Shown piece by piece: positions 19,262 to 26,798 of a stretch of DNA of 64,000 nucleotides. A program made the position numbers and the translations under genes. The DNA lies in NCBI RefSeq assembly GCF_009826975.1, contig NZ_WUMO01000002.1, forward strand, positions 186,001 to 250,000. The letters run 5' to 3'. The stretch comes from Flavobacterium sp. HBTb2-11-1 (lineage in GTDB: Bacteria; Bacteroidota; Bacteroidia; Flavobacteriales; Flavobacteriaceae). Every line of letters starts with the position of its first letter. The first letter of the stretch is position 1. The notes under the pieces are model-generated. The model made no database searches. It saw nothing but the letters and a program-made list of their open reading frames with translations, and was not told the DNA's origin.

Positions 19262-20083
19262 TCAAGCATATTTCTGATACGCTTTCATCAGCTTTTCGTC
19301 ATATTTATTGGTTTTATAGGCTGGTCCGTTGTATTTTAAAGCAAACGAAACCCAATTCTTATTTCGCAGCAATCCAATCAAATTATTCTTTTCAAGAAAT
19401 CGTCCGAAGGCTTTTAGATGCTCTCCTTCGTTCTGATTCATTTTATCTACAAATTCATCAATATTACTATATCCGATAGAGACCGCATTAAAGCCCATAA
19501 TTTGAAAAAGTCCCCAAGAAGCTGAACAATTTGCCGCATCGGCTATTTTTTTGTCTGAGCCGAGCTTTTTTGCCTTTTCTAATCGCGTATATTCTGCAGT
19601 TCCGCCAACGTAATACTTCTTAGTATATTTTTCGAATAGAATGTCCTGTGTATTGGCATTCACATACGTTTTCGGATCGATATTTCTTTTCTTCAATTCA
19701 TTCCAAAAAATATGCCCTTCAAACAAAATCTTCGGACGTCCGTCAATTAAAAAACCTTTTCCATTGCTTTCGACTTCGTTTACCGCTTTTACAACTGCCA
19801 GTTCTAATTTAAACTGATTCGAAAAATCAATTAAATCCTGCTCAGACAATAATTTATTGTTTGTCTGAAAACCATTCTTACTTTTTTCCAAAAGTGTCGA
19901 CCAAGTTTTAAGCCCTACTACTCCATCAACCACAAGATTGTTTTTTAACTGAAAATCTTTGATTGCATTATCTGTTTCTTTTCCGAAATAATCGGAAACA
20001 ATTACACTGTATTTTAATTTAGCCAAAAGCTCGTTTAAGTAATAAACTTCTGGAGATTTTGTTCCTGCTTTAATAGTTCTCAT
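19262..20083 (-). CDS. N-acetylmuramidase with peptidoglycan-binding domain (endolysin-like)
   Basis: 273 residues, no signal peptide. Residues ~5-65 are a PG_binding_1 domain (LKYSVIVSDYFGKETDNAIKDFQ, VDGVVGLKTWSTL). Residues ~85-270 match the N-acetylmuramidase/DUF3380 family with VVKAVNEVESNGKGFLIDGRPKILFEGHIFW, the Glu in NEVES being the likely catalytic acid, and CSASWGLFQIMGFNA. This architecture is that of phage endolysins. No holin, structural or regulatory phage genes are nearby, so it is a lone lysin-like gene, either domesticated or a remnant. Confidence 0.88.
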   Translation of the reverse strand: MRTIKAGTKSPEVYYLNELLAKLKYSVIVSDYFGKETDNAIKDFQLKNNLVVDGVVGLKTWSTLLEKSKNGFQTNNKLLSEQDLIDFSNQFKLELAVVKAVNEVESNGKGFLIDGRPKILFEGHIFWNELKKRNIDPKTYVNANTQDILFEKYTKKYYVGGTAEYTRLEKAKKLGSDKKIADAANCSASWGLFQIMGFNAVSIGYSNIDEFVDKMNQNEGEHLKAFGRFLEKNNLIGLLRNKNWVSFALKYNGPAYKTNKYDEKLMKAYQKYA

Positions 20084-20164
20084 TAGGTTTGTTTTTGGTG
20101 ATAATTGATGCTTGAAGAAATAAAAAACATCTTTTTACAATTGATGTACTGTAAAATAAGAGCA

Positions 20165-20202
20165 ATATTGTTCGTGATACTTTTATGAAAACTGAACAAT
20201 AT
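20165..20202. repeat. Inverted repeat upstream of the muramidase gene
   Basis: Arms ATATTGTTC (20165-20173) and GAACAATAT (20194-20202), perfect over 9 bp with a 20-base loop, 82 bases upstream of the muramidase start. It could be an operator or a hairpin in the muramidase leader. Confidence 0.5.
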
Positions 20203-20431
20203 GAGGGTCGAGAATTGAGATATTGATTGCAAAACAGCCAACTTAACTCAGAACTAATATCGGTTGCAGTATGTTCTCAAAAAATAAGTACTAACAGCCA
20301 ACATTTTTGAATGCCTGTTTTATCTCAAAACTGGCGATGTAAAATTATATTTTTACAAAACACTAAACAACAGCACTTTAACCCGATTTTTTTAAATAAT
20401 TTTACCTAAACAAAAAAGGGTATATTTCCCC

Positions 20432-20462
20432 TTGCCGAAATTTTCTGTTTCAGATAATTTTG
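20432..20462 (+). promoter_or_regulatory. Consensus promoter of the two-component operon
   Basis: TTG (20432-20434), 20-base spacer, TAATTTTG (20455-20462): a full match to the Bacteroidota consensus. Transcription would start near 20469, giving a leader of about 55 bases before the ATG at 20524. Confidence 0.75.
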
Positions 20463-20523
20463 CCTTGTAAACAACTCAAAAATCTGTTAACTAAACATTT
20501 AAACCAATTAACAATAAAAAACT

Positions 20524-20952
20524 ATGAAAAATCCACCCGCAAAGCCTAGCCAATTAATTACAAAAGAGTTTGCTAGACAACTAAATTCAAATTACAACAA
20601 TAAAAGAGCTTCTCTTATTGCTGGAAAAGAAGAAAAAGAAGATGCCAATGCTATTTGGTATTCTTTAGAAGAATTGGAAAACTATATTCATTATATAAAA
20701 ACTAACGGCGCAAAAGACGGCTACAATGTTGACGGAATCCGTTTTTATTTTGGAGTTTATCCAGATGATGAAAAGCATGGAGAAAAAGCAGGTTTAACTA
20801 CCTTATTTTTAGTTCCTACAGGCAAAAAAGCAGAAAAGAATACAGAAGCTCAAAGTTTTGCTTTAATGAGAGAAGCTGCTTCTTCAGACATAGAAAGCCT
20901 AGATCCAATGAATTACGGAAACATCGGAAGACCGCCAAGCTTAATTTACTAA
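20524..20952 (+). CDS. Conserved-looking cytoplasmic protein of unknown function
   Basis: 142 residues, soluble, no signal peptide. Mixed alpha/beta with a WYSLEELENYIHYIKTNGAKDGYNVDGIRFYFGVYPDD segment that looks structured and conserved, and a Pro-rich C-terminus ending RPPSLIY. First gene of a four-gene operon with a membrane protein, a histidine kinase and a LuxR-type response regulator, 7 bases upstream of the next gene. Possibly an input or target of that two-component system. Family not recognised. Confidence 0.7.
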   Translation: MKNPPAKPSQLITKEFARQLNSNYNNKRASLIAGKEEKEDANAIWYSLEELENYIHYIKTNGAKDGYNVDGIRFYFGVYPDDEKHGEKAGLTTLFLVPTGKKAEKNTEAQSFALMREAASSDIESLDPMNYGNIGRPPSLIY

Positions 20953-20959
20953 AAAAAAT

Positions 20960-21607
20960 ATGTTCGAATTTTTAAGATCTTATATCATTTATATGGCTTT
21001 ATTGTCAGGAACGATTGGTTTGTTTGCACTGCCAAAACTTCCTAGCAATAAAGCTAAATTTTTAGTACTTTTAATCTGGTTTTCTATCGTAATCGAAATT
21101 ATAGGCTATTATTTCACCGAATGGACGGGTTTGCTGAATTTTTACGTTTATAATTTCTACATGCTTGCCAGCCTTTCTGCCTATATTTTACTTCTAAGAG
21201 CCTTATTGACTAAAAAAGATCATAGAATTTCGGCTATTCTTTTTTTAATTCTATTTATTGTTTCTTTCTTTTTAAATATTTTATATTTCAAAGACGACAT
21301 AAACCGTTCTTATACTTATAGTTTTGCAATTGGTGTATTAGTAGTTTTAATATTATCCTGTCTGTACCTGATCGAGATATTCAATTCAGAAAAAATATTG
21401 AATTTTAAAAAATCGGTTTTTTTCTGGTATATACTCGGCATACTTGTTTTTCATGTTCCTTTTACACCCTTTATGCTGGCTATCAATTGGTTTCTAATCA
21501 AGCAGGACGATTCTATCTTTAGTTTGGTCTTGTTTATTCTAAATTTTCTGGCGCATAGCTGTTTTATTATTGGATTTATATGGAGCGAAAAGAAATACAA
21601 CTATTAG
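20960..21607 (+). CDS. Seven-helix integral membrane protein of unknown function
   Basis: 215 residues with about seven hydrophobic segments and very few charged loops, covering nearly the whole length. Its last 28 bases overlap the histidine kinase gene, implying translational coupling. Size, topology and linkage suggest a membrane sensor module acting with the kinase, which itself has only one transmembrane helix and no obvious sensor domain. That role is inference. Confidence 0.75.
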   Translation: MFEFLRSYIIYMALLSGTIGLFALPKLPSNKAKFLVLLIWFSIVIEIIGYYFTEWTGLLNFYVYNFYMLASLSAYILLLRALLTKKDHRISAILFLILFIVSFFLNILYFKDDINRSYTYSFAIGVLVVLILSCLYLIEIFNSEKILNFKKSVFFWYILGILVFHVPFTPFMLAINWFLIKQDDSIFSLVLFILNFLAHSCFIIGFIWSEKKYNY

Positions 21608-22362
21608 TTATTTCCCTGGGTATTGTTTTCTTTACCCTAATCGTTATTTTGCTTGTAATTTTCTTCTATTTTTTAAAGAAAAAAAATAAGTTTTTAGTAG
21701 AAAAAATGGAAGCTGATTTGTATTTCCAATCTGAATTGGTGAAAACAAGAATTGAAATAAAAGACCAGACTTTATCTGAAATCAGCAAAGAACTGCATGA
21801 TAATATTGGACAAATTATTTCGGTTGCTATTATGCAGCTGAATATCTGCATAAGCAGCAAAGATGTCCAAATCAACGAACTTAAAGATTTAAAAACTCTT
21901 CTAGCGAAATCTTTAGACGAACTAAGAATTCTTTCGAGAATTATAAACAAAGACAACTTACTTCAAAACAACTTTCTCGAAGCCATCCAGCAGGATTTAG
22001 AAAGAATTAAAAAGCTCAAAAAGATTAAATTCAATTTTAAGCAAATTGGAGCAGTTCCCACAATAAATAAAGAGCACGAACTAATTATTTACCGAATTTT
22101 TCAAGAAGCGCTTCACAACAGTTTAAAACATTCTAGAAGCGATTTATTTGACGTTCATATCGAAACCACTGATTCTCTTTTTATATTAAAATTAAAAGAC
22201 TTCGGAATTGGTTATGATCTAGAAAAGTCAAATTCAGGAATCGGACTTAACAATATGAAATTAAGAGCCAAGCTTATTGGCGCAGAATTGATTCTAAATT
22301 CAGACAGCACCGGAACCAGTGTTACTATCGAATATCCTTTAACCCAAGACCATGAAGACTAA
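21580..22362 (+). CDS. Sensor histidine kinase, NarX/LuxR-pair type (HisKA_3)
   Basis: 260 residues. One transmembrane helix (about 8-32), then a HisKA_3 dimerisation domain with the phospho-accepting His73 in ELHDNIGQ, and a HATPase_c domain (N box IFQEALHNSLKHS, G1 LKDFGIGYD, G2 SGIGLNNMKLRAKLIGA). It has no PAS or extracellular domain. It would phosphorylate the response regulator encoded next (11-base overlap). Signal probably enters via the membrane protein encoded just upstream. Confidence 0.92.
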   Translation: MERKEIQLLVISLGIVFFTLIVILLVIFFYFLKKKNKFLVEKMEADLYFQSELVKTRIEIKDQTLSEISKELHDNIGQIISVAIMQLNICISSKDVQINELKDLKTLLAKSLDELRILSRIINKDNLLQNNFLEAIQQDLERIKKLKKIKFNFKQIGAVPTINKEHELIIYRIFQEALHNSLKHSRSDLFDVHIETTDSLFILKLKDFGIGYDLEKSNSGIGLNNMKLRAKLIGAELILNSDSTGTSVTIEYPLTQDHED

Positions 22363-23002
22363 CCTTAAAAGAAAATTAATAATTGTAGACGATCATTTGC
22401 TTTTTTCCCAGTCACTTGAACTACTGATTAAAAGTTTTGGCGATTATGAAGTTATAGAACGTTTTGAAAACGGAAAAGTTTTTATAGACTATCTGGAAGA
22501 AAATAATTCTACTGAAATCGATCTTATTTTATTGGATGTTAATATGCCAGTTCTTGATGGATTAAGTACTATGCAATGGCTTAAAGACAATAGGCCTGAC
22601 CTAAAAGTAATTGCTTTGTCTGTTAATGATGACGAAGAAATTATAATCAAAATGATTACAAACGGAGCAAAAGGCTATCTTCTAAAAGATACCTCGCCTG
22701 AAATTTTTAAAGAAGCAATTGAATGTGTCATCGAAAAGGGTTTCTATTTTACCGAGCTTGTTTCTGGAATGCTAATTAATAAAGTCAACAGCGATAACAA
22801 AAAAATCTGTTTAAAAGAAAAAGAGATTGTCTTTATCAAACACGCCTGCACTGAAATGACATATAAAGAAATCGCATCAGAAATGTGTTTAAGCCCTAAA
22901 ACCATTGACGGCTACAGAGAATCGCTTTTTGATAAATTGGAAATAAAAACCCGAATCGGACTAGTGCTTTATGCTATTAAGCATAAAATTGTTTTTGTTT
23001 AA
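22352..23002 (+). CDS. Response regulator, receiver plus LuxR-type HTH (NarL family)
   Basis: 216 residues. Receiver domain at about 8-125 with acidic pair Asp13-Asp14, phosphorylation site Asp62 in LILLDVNMPVLDG, and the KGYLLKDTSPE lysine. LuxR/GerE helix-turn-helix at about 150-210 (LKEKEIVFIKHACTEMTYKEIASEMCLSPKTIDGYRESLFDKLEI). Paired with the upstream kinase. Its 3' end meets the apt gene tail to tail with a 4-base overlap. Confidence 0.94.
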   Translation: MKTNLKRKLIIVDDHLLFSQSLELLIKSFGDYEVIERFENGKVFIDYLEENNSTEIDLILLDVNMPVLDGLSTMQWLKDNRPDLKVIALSVNDDEEIIIKMITNGAKGYLLKDTSPEIFKEAIECVIEKGFYFTELVSGMLINKVNSDNKKICLKEKEIVFIKHACTEMTYKEIASEMCLSPKTIDGYRESLFDKLEIKTRIGLVLYAIKHKIVFV

Positions 23003-23511
23003 TATGTCAAAGCTGCAAAAACAGGGTATGCCGCAATTTTTTCTCTTCCGTTAAGAAAAGTCAGTTCCATCAAGAAATTGCATTGCACAATTTCGCCTCC
23101 TAGTTTTTCAACTAATTCGCAAACTGCTTTTGCGGTTCCTCCAGTTGCCAATACATCGTCATGTATTAAAACTCGGTCGCCTTTTTTTATGGCATCGGTA
23201 TGCATTTCAAGACTGTCAGTTCCATATTCTAATTCATAAGAAGCTGAAATGGTATCAAACGGAAGTTTTTTGGGTTTCCTTACGGGAACAAATCCAGCAG
23301 TTAATTCTTGAGCAAGCAGCATTCCGAAGAAGAAACCACGTGATTCTGCACCAACAACCTTGTCTATTTTTTGATTTTCTAAAGAGTTCACCAAAATTCT
23401 TAAGCAATTTGTTCGCGCTTCAGGGTCAATTAGCAAGGGAGTTATATCTTTAAACAAAATTCCTTCTTTTGGAAATCCCTGAATATCACGTATATAATTT
23501 TCAATCTTCAT
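22999..23511 (-). CDS. apt: Adenine phosphoribosyltransferase
   Basis: 170 residues. Shows the family start IRDIQGFPKEGILFKDITPLL, VGAESRGFFFG, VRKPKKLP and the PRPP-binding loop VLIHDDVLATGGTAKA. Salvages adenine to AMP in the cytoplasm using PRPP. Full length. Convergent with the response regulator gene and divergent from the tRNA-Arg promoter. Confidence 0.97.
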   Translation of the reverse strand: MKIENYIRDIQGFPKEGILFKDITPLLIDPEARTNCLRILVNSLENQKIDKVVGAESRGFFFGMLLAQELTAGFVPVRKPKKLPFDTISASYELEYGTDSLEMHTDAIKKGDRVLIHDDVLATGGTAKAVCELVEKLGGEIVQCNFLMELTFLNGREKIAAYPVFAALTY

Positions 23512-23539
23512 TTTTTTTTATTTTTCTGTTATTTTTCGC

Positions 23540-23569
23540 TTGTATATCTCACTTTTATGTCTATCTTTG
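23540..23569 (+). promoter_or_regulatory. Promoter of tRNA-Arg
   Basis: TTG (23540-23542), 19-base spacer, TATCTTTG (23562-23569): full consensus match, with the tRNA starting 57 bases after the -7 box. Confidence 0.75.
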
Positions 23570-23625
23570 CACCCGCAATAAGGAATCAACAAAGCTACAA
23601 AAAAATAGCTAATTGATAACAAAAA

Positions 23626-23699
23626 GGCCTCGTGGCGCAACTGAATAGCGCATCTGATTACGGCTCAGAAGGTTACAGGTTTGAATCCTGTCGAGGTCA
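23626..23699 (+). tRNA. tRNA-Arg (anticodon ACG)
   Basis: Complete cloverleaf of 74 bases: acceptor stem GGCCTCG/CGAGGTC with one G-U pair and discriminator A at 23699; anticodon stem TCTGA/TCAGA with loop TTACGGC, anticodon ACG at 23660-23662; T arm ACAGG-TTTGAAT-CCTGT. No encoded CCA. The 3' half is also the integration site of the mobile element that fills the rest of the window. Confidence 0.97.
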
Positions 23700-25215
23700 C
23701 TCTATGGGACAAAAGATAAAAATCATCTTTTGTCCCATTTTTTTTATCCCGTAACTCCTTATTTATCAAATATATACTCTCTACAATTTTGTTCACTCTA
23801 GCGGTTTGTATTTTATTTTCACGAATCGTAAAATTTTCTGGATAAACCAAACCTATTAAGCTTCGAGCTTCCGAAAGATCCATATCCGCATAAGCCACAT
23901 TCATTTTAATTAAGTTCTCAATTCCTTTATTTAAAAGGGATTCGATGCTGTGTCTATCTTTTGCTATGGAGGATAATTCCCTTTCAAGGTTTGTAATTCG
24001 TACACTATAGTCATCCTTCATTAATTTATAATCATCCGAATCTATTTTCGATGTTAAAAGAAGATCCCTTGCATTGCTTAATCGAAGTTCATAATCTTTA
24101 ATCTGTTCTAAAAGTCGTCGTTTCTGTTCACCAGCATTATTAGCCAATTCTCGGTGAGTTTCAAATATTACAGATGTGTATATTTTTTTGACCTCTGGTA
24201 TTGGCTGGTATTTTTTTAGGTCATCAATAAATAATTTATTGGCTATTTCAGAATTGATTCTAAATTTACACTGGGCTTCGCAATGATAATAATAGTAGTG
24301 TTTATGTCTACCTTTACACTTGCTTCCCTGAAGCTTTTTTTGGCACTTTGGACAATTAAAAAATCCTCTAAGGGGAAATTCTACAACTGTTTTAATTTTA
24401 GGTCTGTAAATACGGGATTTTCCATCTAAAATATCCTGAACATTATAGAAAAGACCTTCAGAGATTAAAGGCTCATGCTGTCCTGTAACTAACATGCTTT
24501 CTTCATCTTTATATTGGGGGACAAAAATTTTACCATAGTAAATTGGATTTCGAATTAAACCCCACATATTGCTTTTGGTTCTTGTAAAACCTCTTCTGCA
24601 TGCAAGATGGTAAACCTGTTCAGTGTTAAACACTCCTCTTGCAATTTCTTCGAATATCCATCTCATTACTGATGCAGCCGGCTCTACAAGAGCAATATAC
24701 TTGGTTCCGTCCTCTTTTGATTTATTTGCATAACCAAAGGGAGCAGTTCCCATATATCTTCCTTCTTTTTTAGCTCTTCGCATTCCATGAAAAGTATTTA
24801 ATGCCCGTCTGTCGTTCTCTACTTCTGGGGCAGCGAGATAAAAAGCAAGCATCATCTTATTTTCCGGAATAGATAAATCAAGAGGCTGTTCGATAGCTTG
24901 TGGCTCCACTCCAAGTTTTCGAAGAACACTTATCATTTGGTATGCATCACCAGCATTTCTACTAAACCTGTCCCATTTTGTAAACAAGACAAAGTCGCAT
25001 TTGTTTTTTTCTTTTTTAAGATTAAGAAGTAATTTATTCCATTGTGGTCTATTAAAGGTTTTGGCGGAATGATCTTCATAAATAACATTACGCACTTCAA
25101 TAAAATTTATCGAACAATATTTTTTTAAAACTTCTTCCTGATTCCTTTGCGAATAACCTTTCTCTGCCTGTTCATCTGTGCTTACACGAATGTATAAATC
25201 TGCAATAATACTCAT
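23665..25215 (-). CDS. Large serine recombinase (ICE integrase)
   Basis: 516 residues. N-terminal resolvase domain with catalytic Ser12 in LYIRVSTDEQAEKGYS and the KWDRFSRN helix; Recombinase domain around 170-265 (APFGYANKSKEDGTKYIALVEPA); zinc ribbon CPKCQ...HCEAQC near 293-320; a coiled coil at about 360-440. It cuts and rejoins attachment sites by the Ser mechanism. The last ten or so codons are read from the antisense strand of tRNA-Arg, and its stop lies next to the anticodon. A terminator hairpin sits inside its 3' coding end. It is the last gene of the leftward block. Serine integrases at tRNA 3' ends are less usual than tyrosine ones. Confidence 0.93.
   Translation of the reverse strand: MSIIADLYIRVSTDEQAEKGYSQRNQEEVLKKYCSINFIEVRNVIYEDHSAKTFNRPQWNKLLLNLKKEKNKCDFVLFTKWDRFSRNAGDAYQMISVLRKLGVEPQAIEQPLDLSIPENKMMLAFYLAAPEVENDRRALNTFHGMRRAKKEGRYMGTAPFGYANKSKEDGTKYIALVEPAASVMRWIFEEIARGVFNTEQVYHLACRRGFTRTKSNMWGLIRNPIYYGKIFVPQYKDEESMLVTGQHEPLISEGLFYNVQDILDGKSRIYRPKIKTVVEFPLRGFFNCPKCQKKLQGSKCKGRHKHYYYYHCEAQCKFRINSEIANKLFIDDLKKYQPIPEVKKIYTSVIFETHRELANNAGEQKRRLLEQIKDYELRLSNARDLLLTSKIDSDDYKLMKDDYSVRITNLERELSSIAKDRHSIESLLNKGIENLIKMNVAYADMDLSEARSLIGLVYPENFTIRENKIQTARVNKIVESIYLINKELRDKKNGTKDDFYLLSHRVTSTGFKPVTF
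23704..23738. terminator. Perfect hairpin terminator after tRNA-Arg, inside the recombinase gene
   Basis: Arms 23704-23717 and 23725-23738 pair perfectly over 14 bp (ATGGGACAAAAGAT) with a 7-base loop, followed on the plus strand by nine T. It fits a tRNA terminator. On the minus strand it lies within the last 25 codons of the recombinase. Confidence 0.85.
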
Positions 25216-25382
25216 GATTCTAAAAATTTTGAAACGACCGCATGGGCCAATTTTCGTAAAAATAGCAAAATTTCAGTTGCTTCTTCAATTGTAATATTCA
25301 TACCTTCAGAGTTTAACATTTGCATAGCTTTCTCTGGAGTTATTTTTCCTCTCATTTTTTCTTCTTCATTTTCCATCATCAT
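25212..25382 (-). CDS. Small helical protein overlapping the recombinase start (possible directionality factor)
   Basis: 56 residues from the first of three consecutive ATG codons; the TGA stop overlaps the recombinase ATG (ATGA), so the two are translationally coupled. The protein (MMMENEEEKMRGKITPEKAM..., ending ...VVSKFLES) has an acidic start and two predicted helices built as TPEKAMQMLNSEGMNI and EEATEILLFLRKLAHAV. It contains no recognised DNA-binding motif. Tight linkage to a serine recombinase makes a recombination directionality or regulatory role plausible, by inference only. Confidence 0.65.
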   Translation of the reverse strand: MMMENEEEKMRGKITPEKAMQMLNSEGMNITIEEATEILLFLRKLAHAVVSKFLES

Positions 25383-25396
25383 TTAATTAAATAATA

Positions 25397-25415
25397 AAAG
25401 CCCTTTACGGGCTTT
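25397..25415 (-). terminator. Hairpin between the 94-residue gene and the recombinase pair
   Basis: AAAGCCC-TTTAC-GGGCTTT, 7 bp; on the minus strand followed by TATTATTT. It would end transcription coming from the tra side, leaving the recombinase pair partly insulated. Confidence 0.65.
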
Positions 25416-25434
25416 CATCGTTATTTATCTGTGT

Positions 25435-25719
25435 TCAATCGTAAAAGTAAATCTTGCTTCCTTGTGTTTTCTTAAACGAAGGCTCGTATTTAAGATATCC
25501 ATAATCACTCAATTCCTGGATGCATCTGTGATAAGTATGCGGAGAGGAAATCTTTGCTATTGGTGTTATATCATGTCTATAGACCTGTATTGGATTTACA
25601 AACTGATTCTGCGTCCTGTATTGAAGCAGAGACATGTAAATAGCAATATGTGTTGTGCTTATCCGAAAATCATTTTCAATTGCTGTAAAAAAATCTGATA
25701 GCGGTTTTAAATTTTCCAT
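25435..25719 (-). CDS. Small winged-helix-like protein of the ICE
   Basis: 94 residues. Helical N-terminus, then a segment HTYHRCIQELSDYGYLKYEPSFKKTQGSKIYFYD that has the recognition helix and beta-wing pattern of a winged helix-turn-helix. The first part (STTHIAIYMSLLQYRTQNQF) resembles replication-initiator-type or transcriptional wHTH domains seen in Bacteroidota mobile elements. Probably a DNA-binding regulator; target unknown. Followed by a terminator hairpin, preceded by two paralogous unknown genes in the same direction. Confidence 0.65.
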   Translation of the reverse strand: MENLKPLSDFFTAIENDFRISTTHIAIYMSLLQYRTQNQFVNPIQVYRHDITPIAKISSPHTYHRCIQELSDYGYLKYEPSFKKTQGSKIYFYD

Positions 25720-25729
25720 GTTGAATAAT

Positions 25730-26776
25730 TTATAAACTTTGACTTTTAGCTGATCTATGTTGTCTTTGAGAAGACTGTACCGCTAAATTCTTTGTTTGCT
25801 TGTTTGAAGTTTTGGAATTTTGATTTAAAAGATCCGAAAGCAATACTTTTTTTAAATCTTCATTGTGAATCAAAAGCCCTCTGTTTTGTGGATTAGCTTC
25901 TACATAAAAATTTTGAGAACTACCATTTCTTTCTAATTTTATCAGCTCTCTGCCTCCATTTTTTAAAGATTTCAATATTTCCCCAAGCTGTATTTGATCC
26001 AAAGAATTTATAGGCAATTCTTTTAAAGCTTTGTTTAAATCATAGCCATATTCTTGAGGAAATTCTTTTATTCTGTAACTGCCAGATACATCTTTATCAT
26101 TTAAATCCAATTGCTTCCAGATTCCATCGATTAAAACTGCCCGCCCTGAAAGTAATTCATAAGACTGCCTTGCATTAACACCATCGTCTGTAAAAAAGTG
26201 CTGTCTATTTTCTTCATTTTTGAATTGTGAATAAAGACTGGTTTTAAATCCTTCGAATTGATATTGGCCGGACTCATCTTTTTTAAAATTAAGAGAATGA
26301 TCTAGTCTCTCTTTTTCATTTAAATAGTAAGAAACAGGCACAATAAATTTCGTTTCTCCCAGATTCATGTATCGCTCGACTTTTTTAAAAGCATCTTTAA
26401 AACCTATTCTTTCCAATTTTTCCTTAAGCTCATTGTTAGATTTCGCTTCAGTTTTGCTGTAAATAGCAGATTTTAATCTGACAGTCATCTTTAGAAATAT
26501 GTTTTTATAAATAAACCTTCTTAGCTTTTCTGGGTATAACTGGTTTAGCAGATTATCGTGCTCGCTTTTCACAACTTGAAGAGTAAGGTTTTCATAAACA
26601 CTATTCGTCTTACGATATCTAACCAGCACACTTTCATACCATTTTAACTTCTCCTTTAAAAGAGAAGTTTCAATTGAAGAACTGGAATGGAAAAGTTTTT
26701 TTAGGTTTTCCTCTTTACTATTCCAATCGTTTATTTCAACTGCAAGTCTATTGGTAAGGGACTGATCGTCCATCAT
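25730..26776 (-). CDS. ICE protein of unknown function, paralogue of the next upstream gene
   Basis: 348 residues, soluble. The C-terminal ~170 residues contain a domain shared with the adjacent 380-residue protein: a 'YELLSGRAV...W.KLDL' unit, 'QEYGYDLNKALKELPI' and 'FYVEANPQNRGLLIHNEDL'. This matches what I know as the DUF3945-type segment found in Bacteroidota conjugative elements. The N-terminal half is helical and unique. The pattern of two tandem paralogues downstream of traN is a recurring feature of such elements. Function unknown; possible link to DNA processing or regulation is speculative. Confidence 0.7.
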   Translation of the reverse strand: MMDDQSLTNRLAVEINDWNSKEENLKKLFHSSSSIETSLLKEKLKWYESVLVRYRKTNSVYENLTLQVVKSEHDNLLNQLYPEKLRRFIYKNIFLKMTVRLKSAIYSKTEAKSNNELKEKLERIGFKDAFKKVERYMNLGETKFIVPVSYYLNEKERLDHSLNFKKDESGQYQFEGFKTSLYSQFKNEENRQHFFTDDGVNARQSYELLSGRAVLIDGIWKQLDLNDKDVSGSYRIKEFPQEYGYDLNKALKELPINSLDQIQLGEILKSLKNGGRELIKLERNGSSQNFYVEANPQNRGLLIHNEDLKKVLLSDLLNQNSKTSNKQTKNLAVQSSQRQHRSAKSQSL

Positions 26777-26798
26777 TTTTTACTTTTGATTATTAGTG

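Larger units (their letters stand above)
20084..20523. other. Intergenic region between divergent genes with hairpin, repeats and promoter
   Basis: 440 bases with no ORF. It holds an inverted repeat (20165-20202), two copies of ACAGCCAAC (around 20236 and 20296), and the promoter of the downstream two-component operon. Nothing else can be assigned. Confidence 0.4.
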
